Source of the DNA: Lamprobacter modestohalophilus
GTDB lineage: Bacteria > Pseudomonadota > Gammaproteobacteria > Chromatiales > Chromatiaceae
Length of the DNA stretch: 54,757 nucleotides
NCBI RefSeq assembly: GCF_016583905.1
Contig: NZ_NRRY01000034.1
Span: forward strand, 1 to 54,757
Reading direction: 5' to 3'
The notes under the pieces are model-generated. The model had not been told where the DNA came from. It made no database searches and saw nothing but the letters and a program-made list of their open reading frames with translations. Numbering within the stretch: position 1 is the stretch's first letter; each line of letters starts with the position of its first letter. The translations under genes were made by a program, and so were the position numbers. Below, piece after piece: positions 38,257-46,589 of this stretch.

Positions 38257-39332
38257 TGCCGGTGGCCATGACCTTTGTCTCGTCGCCGCATAGCGCGCGC
38301 GTCAATCGTGTCGATCAGGTGATGTTACAGGTCTGTCTGGCATTGGTGCCGGGCACCCTGGCCCTGGTCTGGTTCTTTGGCTGGGGCGTGCTCATCAACA
38401 TGGCGCTGGCGACCCTGTTCGCGGTGCTGGCTGAAGCGCTGGTGATGAAGCTGCGCGGGCGTCCCGCGCTGCCGGCCATCGGTGACTACAGCGCGGTGGT
38501 GACGGCGCTGCTGTTTGCGCTGACGATTCCGCCGACCATGCCTTGGTGGATGACGATGCTGGGCATCGTCTTCGCGATCGTCATCGTCAAGCAGCTCTAT
38601 GGGGGCATCGGCTATAACCCGTTCAACCCGGCGATGGCCGGCTATGTGTTCTTGCTGATCTCTTATCCAGTGGCAACCACGAGCTGGCTGCCCCCGGATG
38701 TGCCGGCGCTGCTCGAGGCGCGTGAGCTCTCAACGCTGTCTTTCCTCGACTCGGCGCGTCTCATCTTCATGGGCGCTCTGCCTGAGGGGTTGACCTGGGA
38801 TGCGGTCAGTGCGGCGACGCCGCTCGACGAGATGCGGACGCTGTTGGACCAGGGGCGAACCATCGACGAGATCCGATCCAGCAGTCCACTCTGGGGCAGT
38901 TTTGGTGGCCGTGGCTGGGAGTGGGTCGGGAACTGGTTCCTGCTCGGTGGGCTCTATCTGCTGTGGCGACGGGTGATCAGCTGGGAGATCCCGGTTGCGG
39001 TGCTGGGCGGCCTGCTGGCGGCTTCTGCAGCCTTCTGGCTGGTTGATCCGCAGCATTTTCCGTTTCCGGGTTTTCACCTGTTCTCGGGCGCGGCCATCTT
39101 AGGGGCGTTCTTTATCGCCACGGACCCGGTGTCGGCCTGTACCACCCGGCGTGGTCAGCTGATCTACGGCGCGGCGATTGGCGGCACCATCTTTGCGATC
39201 CGCACCTGGGGCGGCTATCCGGATGCGGTCGCCTTCGCGGTGTTGTTGATGAACATCGCCGCACCGATGATCGATCAATATTCTCAACCTCGGGTCTTCG
39301 GCCATCGTCGCAGCGAGCGCAAGAAGGCCTGA
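38256..39332 (+). CDS. rnfD: Rnf electron transport complex subunit RnfD
   Basis: RnfD is a membrane subunit (about nine or ten helices) with covalently bound FMN. The 358-residue protein has SSPHSARVNRVDQVMLQV, the YSAVVTALLFALTIPP region, GGIGYNPFNPAMAGYVFLLISYP, and DAVSAATPLDEMRTLL, whose Thr is the probable flavinylation site (relatives read SGATPL; here Ala replaces Gly). ATG 38256 overlaps the rnfC stop codon, with AGGAG upstream. Confidence 0.95.
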   Translation: MPVAMTFVSSPHSARVNRVDQVMLQVCLALVPGTLALVWFFGWGVLINMALATLFAVLAEALVMKLRGRPALPAIGDYSAVVTALLFALTIPPTMPWWMTMLGIVFAIVIVKQLYGGIGYNPFNPAMAGYVFLLISYPVATTSWLPPDVPALLEARELSTLSFLDSARLIFMGALPEGLTWDAVSAATPLDEMRTLLDQGRTIDEIRSSSPLWGSFGGRGWEWVGNWFLLGGLYLLWRRVISWEIPVAVLGGLLAASAAFWLVDPQHFPFPGFHLFSGAAILGAFFIATDPVSACTTRRGQLIYGAAIGGTIFAIRTWGGYPDAVAFAVLLMNIAAPMIDQYSQPRVFGHRRSERKKA

Positions 39333-39373
39333 GCGCGGGGCATTAGACAGACAACAGTGGACAGACAACGACC

Positions 39374-40198
39374 ATGAAGAAGGCACCCATCCTCATTGCC
39401 GCGTTCATCTTGGGAAGCTTCGCCGTCGGCGGCGTTGGCCTGGTGGCGGTGACGCATGAGCTGACCGATACCAAGATCGCCGAGAACCAGCGCGCAGCCA
39501 TGATGGCGAAGCTGGAGGCCATCGTGCCAGAAGGGCGCATGTCAAACGACCCGTTGCAGGATCGTATCGAGGTCAGCGATCCGAGCCTCCTCGGTGCGCC
39601 GGTGACGGAGGTGTATCGGGTGCGCGACAAGGATGAGCCGGTCGCGTTGATCCTAAAGCCGGTCGTTCCCGACGGCTATGCGGGTCCGATCAACCTGCTG
39701 GTCTCGGTACTGCATGATGGCACCTTGGGGGGCGTGCGCGTGATCTCGCACCATGAGACGCCTGGCTTGGGTGACAAGATCGAGGAGCGCAAGGACGACT
39801 GGATCATCGAGCAGTTCAACGGCCGCTCACTTGGCGAGCCACCGCTGGAGCTGTGGCAGGTGAAGCGTGACGGCGGGGTCTTTGATCAATTCACTGGGGC
39901 GACCATCACGCCGCGCTCGGTGGTCAACGCGGTCAAGGGGACGTTGCTGTTTGTGCAGCAGCAGGGCGATGCGCTCTACACGAAACCGGCAACGGGGCAG
40001 GCGGACGGCAATCCAGCCCCGGCCCCGGTGCCAGCACCGATACCAGCGGCAGCCGCCAGCGGAGAGACCTCGGCGCAGGCCCAGCCTGAAGAGGCGTCAG
40101 GCCTCCAGGCCATCCAAGAGTCGGCTCAGGGACAAGGTCAAGAAAAGGCTCGTGCCGAGGCAGAACCGCGCGCCAACGCCGCTGTGGAGGCTGCCTGA
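39374..40198 (+). CDS. rnfG: Rnf electron transport complex subunit RnfG
   Basis: RnfG is a periplasmic FMN-carrying subunit anchored by one N-terminal helix ([21 protein letters not shown]). The flavinylation motif is [12 protein letters not shown]. Preceding family marks are [30 protein letters not shown] and [10 protein letters not shown]. The ~65-residue Pro/Ala/Gln/Glu-rich tail ([13 protein letters not shown]...) extends the protein to 274 residues; many relatives are ~205-215. It overlaps rnfE as TGATG. Confidence 0.95.
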   Translation: MKKAPILIAAFILGSFAVGGVGLVAVTHELTDTKIAENQRAAMMAKLEAIVPEGRMSNDPLQDRIEVSDPSLLGAPVTEVYRVRDKDEPVALILKPVVPDGYAGPINLLVSVLHDGTLGGVRVISHHETPGLGDKIEERKDDWIIEQFNGRSLGEPPLELWQVKRDGGVFDQFTGATITPRSVVNAVKGTLLFVQQQGDALYTKPATGQADGNPAPAPVPAPIPAAAASGETSAQAQPEEASGLQAIQESAQGQGQEKARAEAEPRANAAVEAA

Positions 40199-40908
40199 TG
40201 GCCGAGAAGAGCTACGGGGCGTTGGTCGGCGAAGGGCTCTGGAGCAACAACCAGGCCCTGGTGGCGATGCTCGGGCTCTGCCCGTTGCTGGCGACCACCA
40301 CGACCGCAACCAATGGGCTCGGCATGGGCTTGGCCACCACCACGGTGCTAGTGCTCTCGAATGCAACCATCTCGCTGATCCGTAATCTGGTCCGTCCGGA
40401 GGTTCGGTTGCCGGTGTTTGTGTTGGTGATCGCCTCGTTCGTGACCGCGGTTGAGCTGACCATGCAGGCGCAGTTCTATGAGCTGTACTTGGTGCTCGGG
40501 CTCTTTATTCCGCTGATTGTGACCAATTGTGCAATCATCGGTCGTGCCGAGGCCTTTGCCTCCAAGGCGCGTCTGGATCGGGCGATTGTCGACGGTTTGG
40601 CGATGGGCATCGGTTTCACGCTCGTGCTCATGGTGCTGGGTGGGATGCGCGAGCTCCTTGGCCAGGGGACGCTGTTCTATCAGGCCGAGCTGCTGCTTGG
40701 ACCTGCTGCGGAAGGGTTTGGTTTGAACCTCGGTGAGGGATTCCAAGGTGCGCTGCTGGCGATGTTGCCGCCTGGGGCGTTCATTGGTCTCGGGTTCCTT
40801 ATTGCGCTGAAGAACATCTTCGATAAGGCCTCAGAGCGCCGGCGGCGTGCGCGACAAGCATTGACCAAGTCGGCCCCGATCCACGACATGGCGCCTTCCA
40901 GCGGTTGA
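40198..40908 (+). CDS. rnfE: Rnf electron transport complex subunit RnfE
   Basis: RnfE is the six-helix partner of RnfA in the ion path. Family marks are [36 protein letters not shown] and [22 protein letters not shown], which include the two intramembrane [2Fe-2S] Cys (GLCP, TNC). It is the last rnf gene: nth, often next in enterobacteria, is missing, and prk follows 170 bp later on the same strand. Confidence 0.96.
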   Translation: MAEKSYGALVGEGLWSNNQALVAMLGLCPLLATTTTATNGLGMGLATTTVLVLSNATISLIRNLVRPEVRLPVFVLVIASFVTAVELTMQAQFYELYLVLGLFIPLIVTNCAIIGRAEAFASKARLDRAIVDGLAMGIGFTLVLMVLGGMRELLGQGTLFYQAELLLGPAAEGFGLNLGEGFQGALLAMLPPGAFIGLGFLIALKNIFDKASERRRRARQALTKSAPIHDMAPSSG

Positions 40909-41078
40909 TCTCAGTCGACAAGGTTCTCCGTCGTTGCCTCCGATGGCGTCTGAGCCGATGCCAAGGAGGTGGTATATTTGCGCGTTGATCTGATTTCGCA
41001 GCTGTAGTCACGTCAGCTGCTGGAGCCTTTTGCGCTCCGGTCGCTGACAGCATCTCAAGAAAGACGGGGAGTTTAAGC

Positions 41079-41969
41079 ATGTCTAAGAAACATCCAGTTG
41101 TTGCCGTTACCGGCTCGTCTGGGGCAGGGACCACAACGGTCAAGCGCGCCTTCGAGCATATCTTTTATCGTGATGGCATCAACGCCGCGGTGATCGAGGG
41201 CGATAGCTTCCACCGTTACAACCGCAAAGAGATGAAGATCGAGATGGCCAAGGCGGCCGAAGAGCACCGCAACCTGAGCCATTTTGGCCCCGAGGCGAAT
41301 CATTTCGACCTGATTGCCGAACTCTTCGCGAGCTATGGTGATACCGGAACCGGGCGCAAGCGCTACTACATCCATAGCGACGAAGAGGCGGTCCAGCATA
41401 ACGAGCGTCTCGGCACCAGCCTCTCGCCAGGTGAGTTCACACCATGGGAAGAGGTGCCGGCGGGCACCGATCTGCTGTTCTACGAAGGTCTTCATGGGCT
41501 TGCCAAGACCGACGAGGCCGATGTGGCCAAGCATGTCGACCTCGGCATTGGTGTGGTGCCGATCGTCAATCTGGAGTGGATTCAGAAGATCCATCGCGAT
41601 AATGCCGAGCGTGGCTACTCGGCCGAGGCCATCGTCGATACCATCTTGCGCCGCATGCCGGACTACATTCGGCACATTACGCCGCAGTTCACGCGGACGG
41701 ACATCAACTTCCAGCGTGTATCGACGGTAGATACGTCTGATCCATTCATCGCGCGCGATATCCCGACTCCTGACGAAAGTTTCGTCGTCATCCGCTTCAG
41801 ACAGCCAGAAAAGATCGAGGTGGATTTCCAGTACCTGCTGTCGATGATCAAGGACTCATTCATGTCTCGGCGCAACACCATCGTGGTGCCCGGTGGCAAG
41901 ATGGGCTTTGCGATGGAAATCATCCTGCAGCCCATCATTGAGCGCATGATGGCCGAGCGGAACGTCTGA
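41079..41969 (+). CDS. prk: Phosphoribulokinase
   Basis: PRK makes ribulose-1,5-bisphosphate, the CO2 acceptor of the Calvin cycle. The 296-residue size and sequence are of the octameric proteobacterial type: P-loop AVTGSSGAGTTTVKRAF, EGDSFHRYNRKEMK, SHFGPEANHFDL, FYEGLHGLA, and HIDRD-like WIQKIHRDNAERGY. A GGGG-type Shine-Dalgarno (GACGGGGAG) precedes the ATG. No RuBisCO or cbbR is nearby, and its place behind rnfE is unusual. Confidence 0.96.
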   Translation: MSKKHPVVAVTGSSGAGTTTVKRAFEHIFYRDGINAAVIEGDSFHRYNRKEMKIEMAKAAEEHRNLSHFGPEANHFDLIAELFASYGDTGTGRKRYYIHSDEEAVQHNERLGTSLSPGEFTPWEEVPAGTDLLFYEGLHGLAKTDEADVAKHVDLGIGVVPIVNLEWIQKIHRDNAERGYSAEAIVDTILRRMPDYIRHITPQFTRTDINFQRVSTVDTSDPFIARDIPTPDESFVVIRFRQPEKIEVDFQYLLSMIKDSFMSRRNTIVVPGGKMGFAMEIILQPIIERMMAERNV

Positions 41970-42115
41970 TTCCTCCGGCTCGCTTCTGCGGCTGCGCGAG
42001 TGCTGGACAGTGCGTCCACGCGCAGCCGATCGCCTGCTTGAAAAGTCGCTAGTCAAGACCGCTTGCGAGGGGTGAATCTCCGCCGGGAGCGAAGCGGCTG
42101 TCAAGAGAAAATGCT
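41970..42115. other. Convergent gap between prk and corC
   Basis: About 145 bp between converging genes. No gene or convincing hairpin terminator was seen. Confidence 0.4.
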
Positions 42116-43018
42116 CTAGGTTGGTGGCGTTACGCTGTCCGCGTGCTCAGGTGGGCGAACTGTGAGTAGGTGCACACGGCGGCTGTCGGCGCGCATGATG
42201 GTGAAGCGAAAGCCGTCGATGTCGACCCGTTCACCGCGTTTTGGCAGGTGGGCAAAGGCATGCACCACGAGGCCGCCGACGGTGTCGAGGTCGCCGCCCT
42301 CGAGTGATGAGCCAAAGTATTCGTTGAACTCGTCGATTGCGGTGCGCGCCTTGACCGTGTAGTCGCCCTTGCCGCGCTTGTAGATGAAGGCGCCCTCATC
42401 GAAGTCGTGCTCGTCTTCGATGTCGCCGACGATCTGTTCGAGCACATCCTCGATCGTGACCAGCCCGGCGGCTGAGCCGTATTCATCAACGACGATGGCC
42501 ATGTGGTTTCGGCTTGCTCGAAATTCCTTGAGCAGCACGTTGAGGCGCTTGCTTTCGGGTACGAACACGGCCGGACGCAGATGGTCGCGGATGTTGAAGG
42601 AGCGCCGATTGGTCTCGGAACAGTAGCTCAGCAGGTCTTTCGCCAGCAGGATACCGACCACCTCGCCCTTGTCATCGCCGGTGACGGGGAAGCGGGAATG
42701 GGCACTCTCGACCGCGGTCGTGAGGATGCTCTCGAGCGGGTCGTCGCGGCGGATGTGTACCATCTCGGCACGCGGGATCATGATGTCGCCGACGCGCAGA
42801 TCGGCAACCTGCAGCACGGCCTCCATCATCCCGAGCGCTTCGCGGTCGAGCAGACCTCGGCACTCGGCTTGTTGAAGGAGCTCTGCGAGCTGCTCCTTGG
42901 TCTTTGGCTCTCGATGGGTAAACCGCCGAATGAGCCCTGCTAAGCGTAGGCGCTGCAGCCAGTGACTGGCTTGAGCGCCGTTTCTAGATCCGTCGTCGCT
43001 CGCCATTGGCGTCGTCAT
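42116..43018 (-). CDS. corC: CorC/YbeX-type CBS-domain protein
   Basis: A soluble 300-residue protein of the CorC/HlyC group, linked to Mg2+/Co2+ efflux. Two CBS domains ([24 protein letters not shown]..., [59 protein letters not shown]) precede the CorC_HlyC C-terminal domain ([16 protein letters not shown]... [41 protein letters not shown]). It overlaps ybeY by 35 bp; the lnt gene that often follows is absent. Confidence 0.94.
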   Translation of the reverse strand: MTTPMASDDGSRNGAQASHWLQRLRLAGLIRRFTHREPKTKEQLAELLQQAECRGLLDREALGMMEAVLQVADLRVGDIMIPRAEMVHIRRDDPLESILTTAVESAHSRFPVTGDDKGEVVGILLAKDLLSYCSETNRRSFNIRDHLRPAVFVPESKRLNVLLKEFRASRNHMAIVVDEYGSAAGLVTIEDVLEQIVGDIEDEHDFDEGAFIYKRGKGDYTVKARTAIDEFNEYFGSSLEGGDLDTVGGLVVHAFAHLPKRGERVDIDGFRFTIMRADSRRVHLLTVRPPEHADSVTPPT

Positions 43019-43628
43019 TGACCTCGTACGGTGAAGGAAATCCTAGCGCGCCGAGGATGCGCATTTCCAGCGCCTCCATCGGCGCGGCCTCGGTGGTGGT
43101 CATGTGGTCGAAGCCGAGTAGGTGCAGTGTTCCATGCACCACGAGATGGGCCCAGTGGGCGGTCTCGGTCTTGCCTTGCTCGGCGGCCTCGCGCTGGACC
43201 AGCGGCGCGCAGATCACGAGATCGCCGAGCAGTCCGCCGATGCCGTCACAAGCCGGCTCCGCCAGATCGAGCCCCGGCGGCGGCTCGAACGCGAACGAGA
43301 GGATGTTGGTTGGCCCAGCGCGGTTCCGGTAGCGTTGGTTGAGCTCGGCGCTCTCGGCCTCGTCGGTGATGCGGATGGTCAGCTCGGCCGGCCAGACTAT
43401 CCTGGCATGCCGGGGTGAAAGCCTGGGGTCGAGTGCTGCTAGCGCCCAACGCTGGAGGTCGGCCATGGCGGGCAGCCTGGCGCGTTGATGCGGATTGAGG
43501 TGCTCGAGCTGGACGTCAATGAGGAGCGCTGGCTCCAGCCGCGGCTCGGGCTGTTGTGGCCCGGGCGGTTGTTCTGGGTCTTGCGTGCCGGTCAGCACGG
43601 ATGGCTCAGACGCTGGTGTTTCGGTCAT
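42984..43628 (-). CDS. ybeY: Endoribonuclease YbeY
   Basis: YbeY is a zinc-dependent RNase for 16S rRNA 3' maturation and 70S quality control. The motif [11 protein letters not shown] (H-x3-H-x5-H) is intact, with [17 protein letters not shown] and [16 protein letters not shown] upstream. The first ~45 residues are a Pro/Glu-rich extension. ATG 43628 (MTETPASEP) is a plausible start; ATG 43667 would overlap phoH by 62 bp. Confidence 0.94.
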   Translation of the reverse strand: MTETPASEPSVLTGTQDPEQPPGPQQPEPRLEPALLIDVQLEHLNPHQRARLPAMADLQRWALAALDPRLSPRHARIVWPAELTIRITDEAESAELNQRYRNRAGPTNILSFAFEPPPGLDLAEPACDGIGGLLGDLVICAPLVQREAAEQGKTETAHWAHLVVHGTLHLLGFDHMTTTEAAPMEALEMRILGALGFPSPYEVNDDANGERRRI

Positions 43629-44583
43629 GGGCGTCGTAGGCGTTAACGATGCGTTGCACCAGGGCATGGCGGACTACGTCGCGGGCGCTGAAGAAGGAGA
43701 AGCTGATGCCCTCGACTGAGCGTAGCACCTCGACGGCCTGCCGTAAGCCCGAGGGCTGACCGCGCGGCAGGTCGACCTGGGTGACGTCACCGGTCACCAC
43801 CGCCGTCGAGCCGAAGCCGATCCGGGTCAGAAACATCTTCATCTGCTCGGGCGTGGTGTTCTGTGCCTCATCGAGGATGATGAAGGCGTCATTCAGTGTG
43901 CGGCCGCGCATGAAGGCAAGCGGGGCGACCTCGATCACGTTGCGCTCGATGAGCTTATTCACCTTCTCGAAGCCGAGCATCTCGAATAGGGCGTCGTAAA
44001 GCGGGCGTAGATAAGGGTCGATCTTCTGTGACAGGTCGCCGGGTAGGAAGCCGAGCCGTTCGCCGGCCTCGACCGCTGGACGCACCAGCAGCACCCGGCG
44101 GACACGCTCGGTCTCAAGGGCTTCAACGGCGCAGGCGACGGCGAGGTAGGTTTTGCCGGTGCCGGCTGGTCCAACGCCGAAATTGATGTCGTGGCGTAGG
44201 ATTGCGTGCATGTAGCTGAGCTGCATGGCACCGCGCGGCTTCACCAGGCCGCGCTTGGTCTTAATGACCAGCTCAGGTACCGCGTCCGCGCTGGCGGCGG
44301 CAACCGCCTCGGCGCCGCATTCGACCAGCTCAAGATGGACGCGCTCCGGAGAAAGCACTTCGTCCGCCGCTGCCGCGTAGAGTCCCTCGAGCACACGGGC
44401 GCCGGCTTCTGCCGCTTGGCGCTCACCGATGACGCGAAAGCTCATGCCGCGATTCGCGATCTCAATACCAAGACGTCGCTCGATCAGACGCAGATGGGAG
44501 TCGAACTGGCCGCAGAGGTTCGCCAGACGCACATTGTCTTCGGGCGACAGGCTGAGGTCGATGTTGGTGGGCAATGGGGTCAA
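43606..44583 (-). CDS. ybeZ: PhoH-family ATPase (YbeZ)
   Basis: A 325-residue PhoH-like P-loop protein that partners YbeY in RNA metabolism. It has a KH-like N-terminal region ([37 protein letters not shown]), the Walker [67 protein letters not shown] (Walker B), and [17 protein letters not shown]. It sits between miaB and ybeY in the standard order. Confidence 0.95.
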   Translation of the reverse strand: MTPLPTNIDLSLSPEDNVRLANLCGQFDSHLRLIERRLGIEIANRGMSFRVIGERQAAEAGARVLEGLYAAAADEVLSPERVHLELVECGAEAVAAASADAVPELVIKTKRGLVKPRGAMQLSYMHAILRHDINFGVGPAGTGKTYLAVACAVEALETERVRRVLLVRPAVEAGERLGFLPGDLSQKIDPYLRPLYDALFEMLGFEKVNKLIERNVIEVAPLAFMRGRTLNDAFIILDEAQNTTPEQMKMFLTRIGFGSTAVVTGDVTQVDLPRGQPSGLRQAVEVLRSVEGISFSFFSARDVVRHALVQRIVNAYDAHDRNTSV

Positions 44584-44664
44584 TGGCGAAGCGCGCTTGG
44601 CGCTGATGTGCGGTGGCGATAGGGGTGACAGAACGGGTGCTCGGTGGCTGGTGCGTTCGGCGGA

Positions 44665-46041
44665 CTATGGCCGCGCGTCGCCAAGCCCGGGTCTTGGGCT
44701 AAGCCGAGCCGGTGGGGATTCTTGGAGCATGCCACGCAACGAGTTTGGCAGGGCCTCGGTGATCAAAAGGTCAGCGAAGTCGCCGATCAAAGTCTCTGGG
44801 CCGTTAAAATTGACCACTCGGTTGTTCTCAGTGCGCCCGGCGAGCTGTCTCGGATCTTTACGCGAGGGGCCTATCACAAGCACCCGATGAACCTGGCCTA
44901 CCATCTTCCGACTGATCTGTTGCGCCTGCTGGTTGATCTGCTGCTGCAGGCGTGCGAGCCGTTCTTGCTTGACGGCGGCCGGCACGAGGTCCGGATAGTC
45001 GGCTGCGGGTGTTCCAGGGCGTGCACTATAGATGAAACTGAATGATTGGTCGAAGCCGATCTCGCTCACCAGGCTCAGCGTATCCTGGAAATCGGCCTCG
45101 GTCTCACCGGGGAAGCCGATAATGAAATCCGACGAGATGCTGATCCCAGGCCGCGCGCGCTGCAGCCGGCGGATCTTGTCCTTGTACTCGAGCGCCGTGT
45201 GGCCGCGCTTCATCAGCGCCAGTATCCGATCGGAGCCGCTCTGCACCGGGAGATGCAGATAGCTGACCAGCTCTGGCACCTCGGCATAGGCATCGATCAG
45301 GTTGTCGCTGAATTCGACTGGATGGGAGGTGGTAAAGCGGATGCGGTCGATGCCATCGATGGCTGCGCAGTAGCGGATGAGCAGCGCGAGGTCGGCGATC
45401 TCGCCATCGTGCATCGGGCCACAATAGGCGTTGACGTTTTGCCCCAGGAGGTTGACCTCGCGGACGCCCTGCTCGGCGAGACCCGCGACCTCGGCAATCA
45501 CGTCATCGAAGGGTCGGCTGACCTCCTCGCCTCGGGTATAGGGAACTACGCAATAGGTGCAGTACTTGGAGCAGCCTTCCATCACCGAGACATAGGCGCT
45601 CGGGCCATCGGCGCGCGGTTCGGGCAGATGGTCGAATTTCTCGATCTCGGGGAAGCTGACATCGATTTGCGGCTGATGCCGCTGCTCGACGGCATCGAGC
45701 ATAGCCGGTAGTCGGTGCAGCGTCTGCGGGCCGAAGACCAGGTCGACGTAGGGCGCGCGTTCGCGGATGGCGTCGCCTTCTTGGCTGGCCACGCAGCCAC
45801 CGACACCGATGATCAAGCCCGGGCGCGCATCCTTCCATGGCCGCCATCGCCCAAGCTGAGAGAAGACCTTCTCCTGTGCCTTCTCTCGGATCGAGCAGGT
45901 GTTCATCAGGAGCACATCGGCCTCCTCTGGCCGATGGGTGCGTTCGAGTCCATGCGATTCGCGCAGTAGGTCCGCCATCCGAGACGAGTCATACTCGTTC
46001 ATCTGGCAGCCGTAGGTTTGGATGAAGACTTTGCGTTGCAT
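44665..46041 (-). CDS. miaB: tRNA-2-methylthio-N6-dimethylallyladenosine synthase MiaB
   Basis: MiaB is a radical-SAM methylthiotransferase acting at A37 of tRNAs. It has the N-terminal cluster cysteines ([24 protein letters not shown]), the radical-SAM motif [41 protein letters not shown], and a C-terminal TRAM domain ([15 protein letters not shown]...NRVVNFNG). The 458-residue length is normal. A 16-bp duplication (46079-46094, 46095-46110) lies 38 bp upstream of its ATG. Confidence 0.96.
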   Translation of the reverse strand: MQRKVFIQTYGCQMNEYDSSRMADLLRESHGLERTHRPEEADVLLMNTCSIREKAQEKVFSQLGRWRPWKDARPGLIIGVGGCVASQEGDAIRERAPYVDLVFGPQTLHRLPAMLDAVEQRHQPQIDVSFPEIEKFDHLPEPRADGPSAYVSVMEGCSKYCTYCVVPYTRGEEVSRPFDDVIAEVAGLAEQGVREVNLLGQNVNAYCGPMHDGEIADLALLIRYCAAIDGIDRIRFTTSHPVEFSDNLIDAYAEVPELVSYLHLPVQSGSDRILALMKRGHTALEYKDKIRRLQRARPGISISSDFIIGFPGETEADFQDTLSLVSEIGFDQSFSFIYSARPGTPAADYPDLVPAAVKQERLARLQQQINQQAQQISRKMVGQVHRVLVIGPSRKDPRQLAGRTENNRVVNFNGPETLIGDFADLLITEALPNSLRGMLQESPPARLSPRPGLGDARP

Positions 46042-46110
46042 GGACTCTGATGGCGGTGCTGGGGCTGTTTCAGCGGCTGATCACGTCACTCTATGATCAG
46101 GTCACTCTAT

Positions 46111-46500
46111 CTGGAGAGCCATCCTCAGGAAAGGGGATCATGGTGTCAAGCGGCGCTTAATCAATCGGTTTTCGGTGCCGTTGGCTGGGCCGCTAGACGC
46201 CGAACTGCTGTCTACGCTGAGCCGCCTGGCGGACGCCAGGCTTGATCGTCATCATGAAACAACTGCTTCATCGTCCGAGTGGGCGGCGCGCAATGTCTGC
46301 CGGTGAACTCGCCTTCGGTGCCATCTTGACGGGCAGAGTTGTCCGGCTGGGCAGTGATGCTCCTTGGAAAGGCGGCCGAGAAGGGCGGCACAAAGTACGG
46401 TGCATCCGGCCCACCTCTTGCGAGGAATCACGCATGGCGTGTTCCGGGAATTACCTAGGCGCTGGCTGGGCTCTAGCTGACTTGAGTCAATGCGCTGCCG
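46111..46500. other. Gap upstream of nrdD without a supported gene
   Basis: About 400 bp between divergent miaB and nrdD. The open frame that runs into nrdD from 46242 has no family likeness and is not preceded by a Shine-Dalgarno. No hairpin, RNA gene or repeat was recognised apart from the duplication near miaB. Confidence 0.4.
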
Positions 46501-46521
46501 GCTGTCACATCAGAGTCCTAT

Positions 46522-46568
46522 CAACAACATCTTGCGTTCGCTATACTCCGCAACACAATATCTTGTGT
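46522..46568 (+). promoter_or_regulatory. Pair of NrdR-box-like palindromes before nrdD
   Basis: ACACAATATCTTGTGT (46553-46568) is a near-perfect NrdR box (family consensus ACACwATATwTAGTGT-like). CAACAACATCTTGCGT (46522-46537) matches it at 12 of 16 positions and lies exactly 31 bp upstream, the three-turn spacing known for NrdR box pairs. A TATACT at 46542-46547 could be the -10 element between them. NrdR would thus repress this operon when dATP is high. Confidence 0.75.
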
Positions 46569-46589
46569 CTTCCGTCGGTGAGCCGTTTT

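Noticed and set aside
46470-46500. Possible FNR box (ttgagtcaa) upstream of nrdD
   Set aside because: It does not match TTGAT-N4-ATCAA; the half-sites are too close and not symmetric.
46242-46589. N-terminal extension of nrdD from 46242
   Set aside because: The residues have no likeness to NrdD, and this stretch includes the NrdR boxes and promoter; the ATP-cone begins just after ATG 46590.
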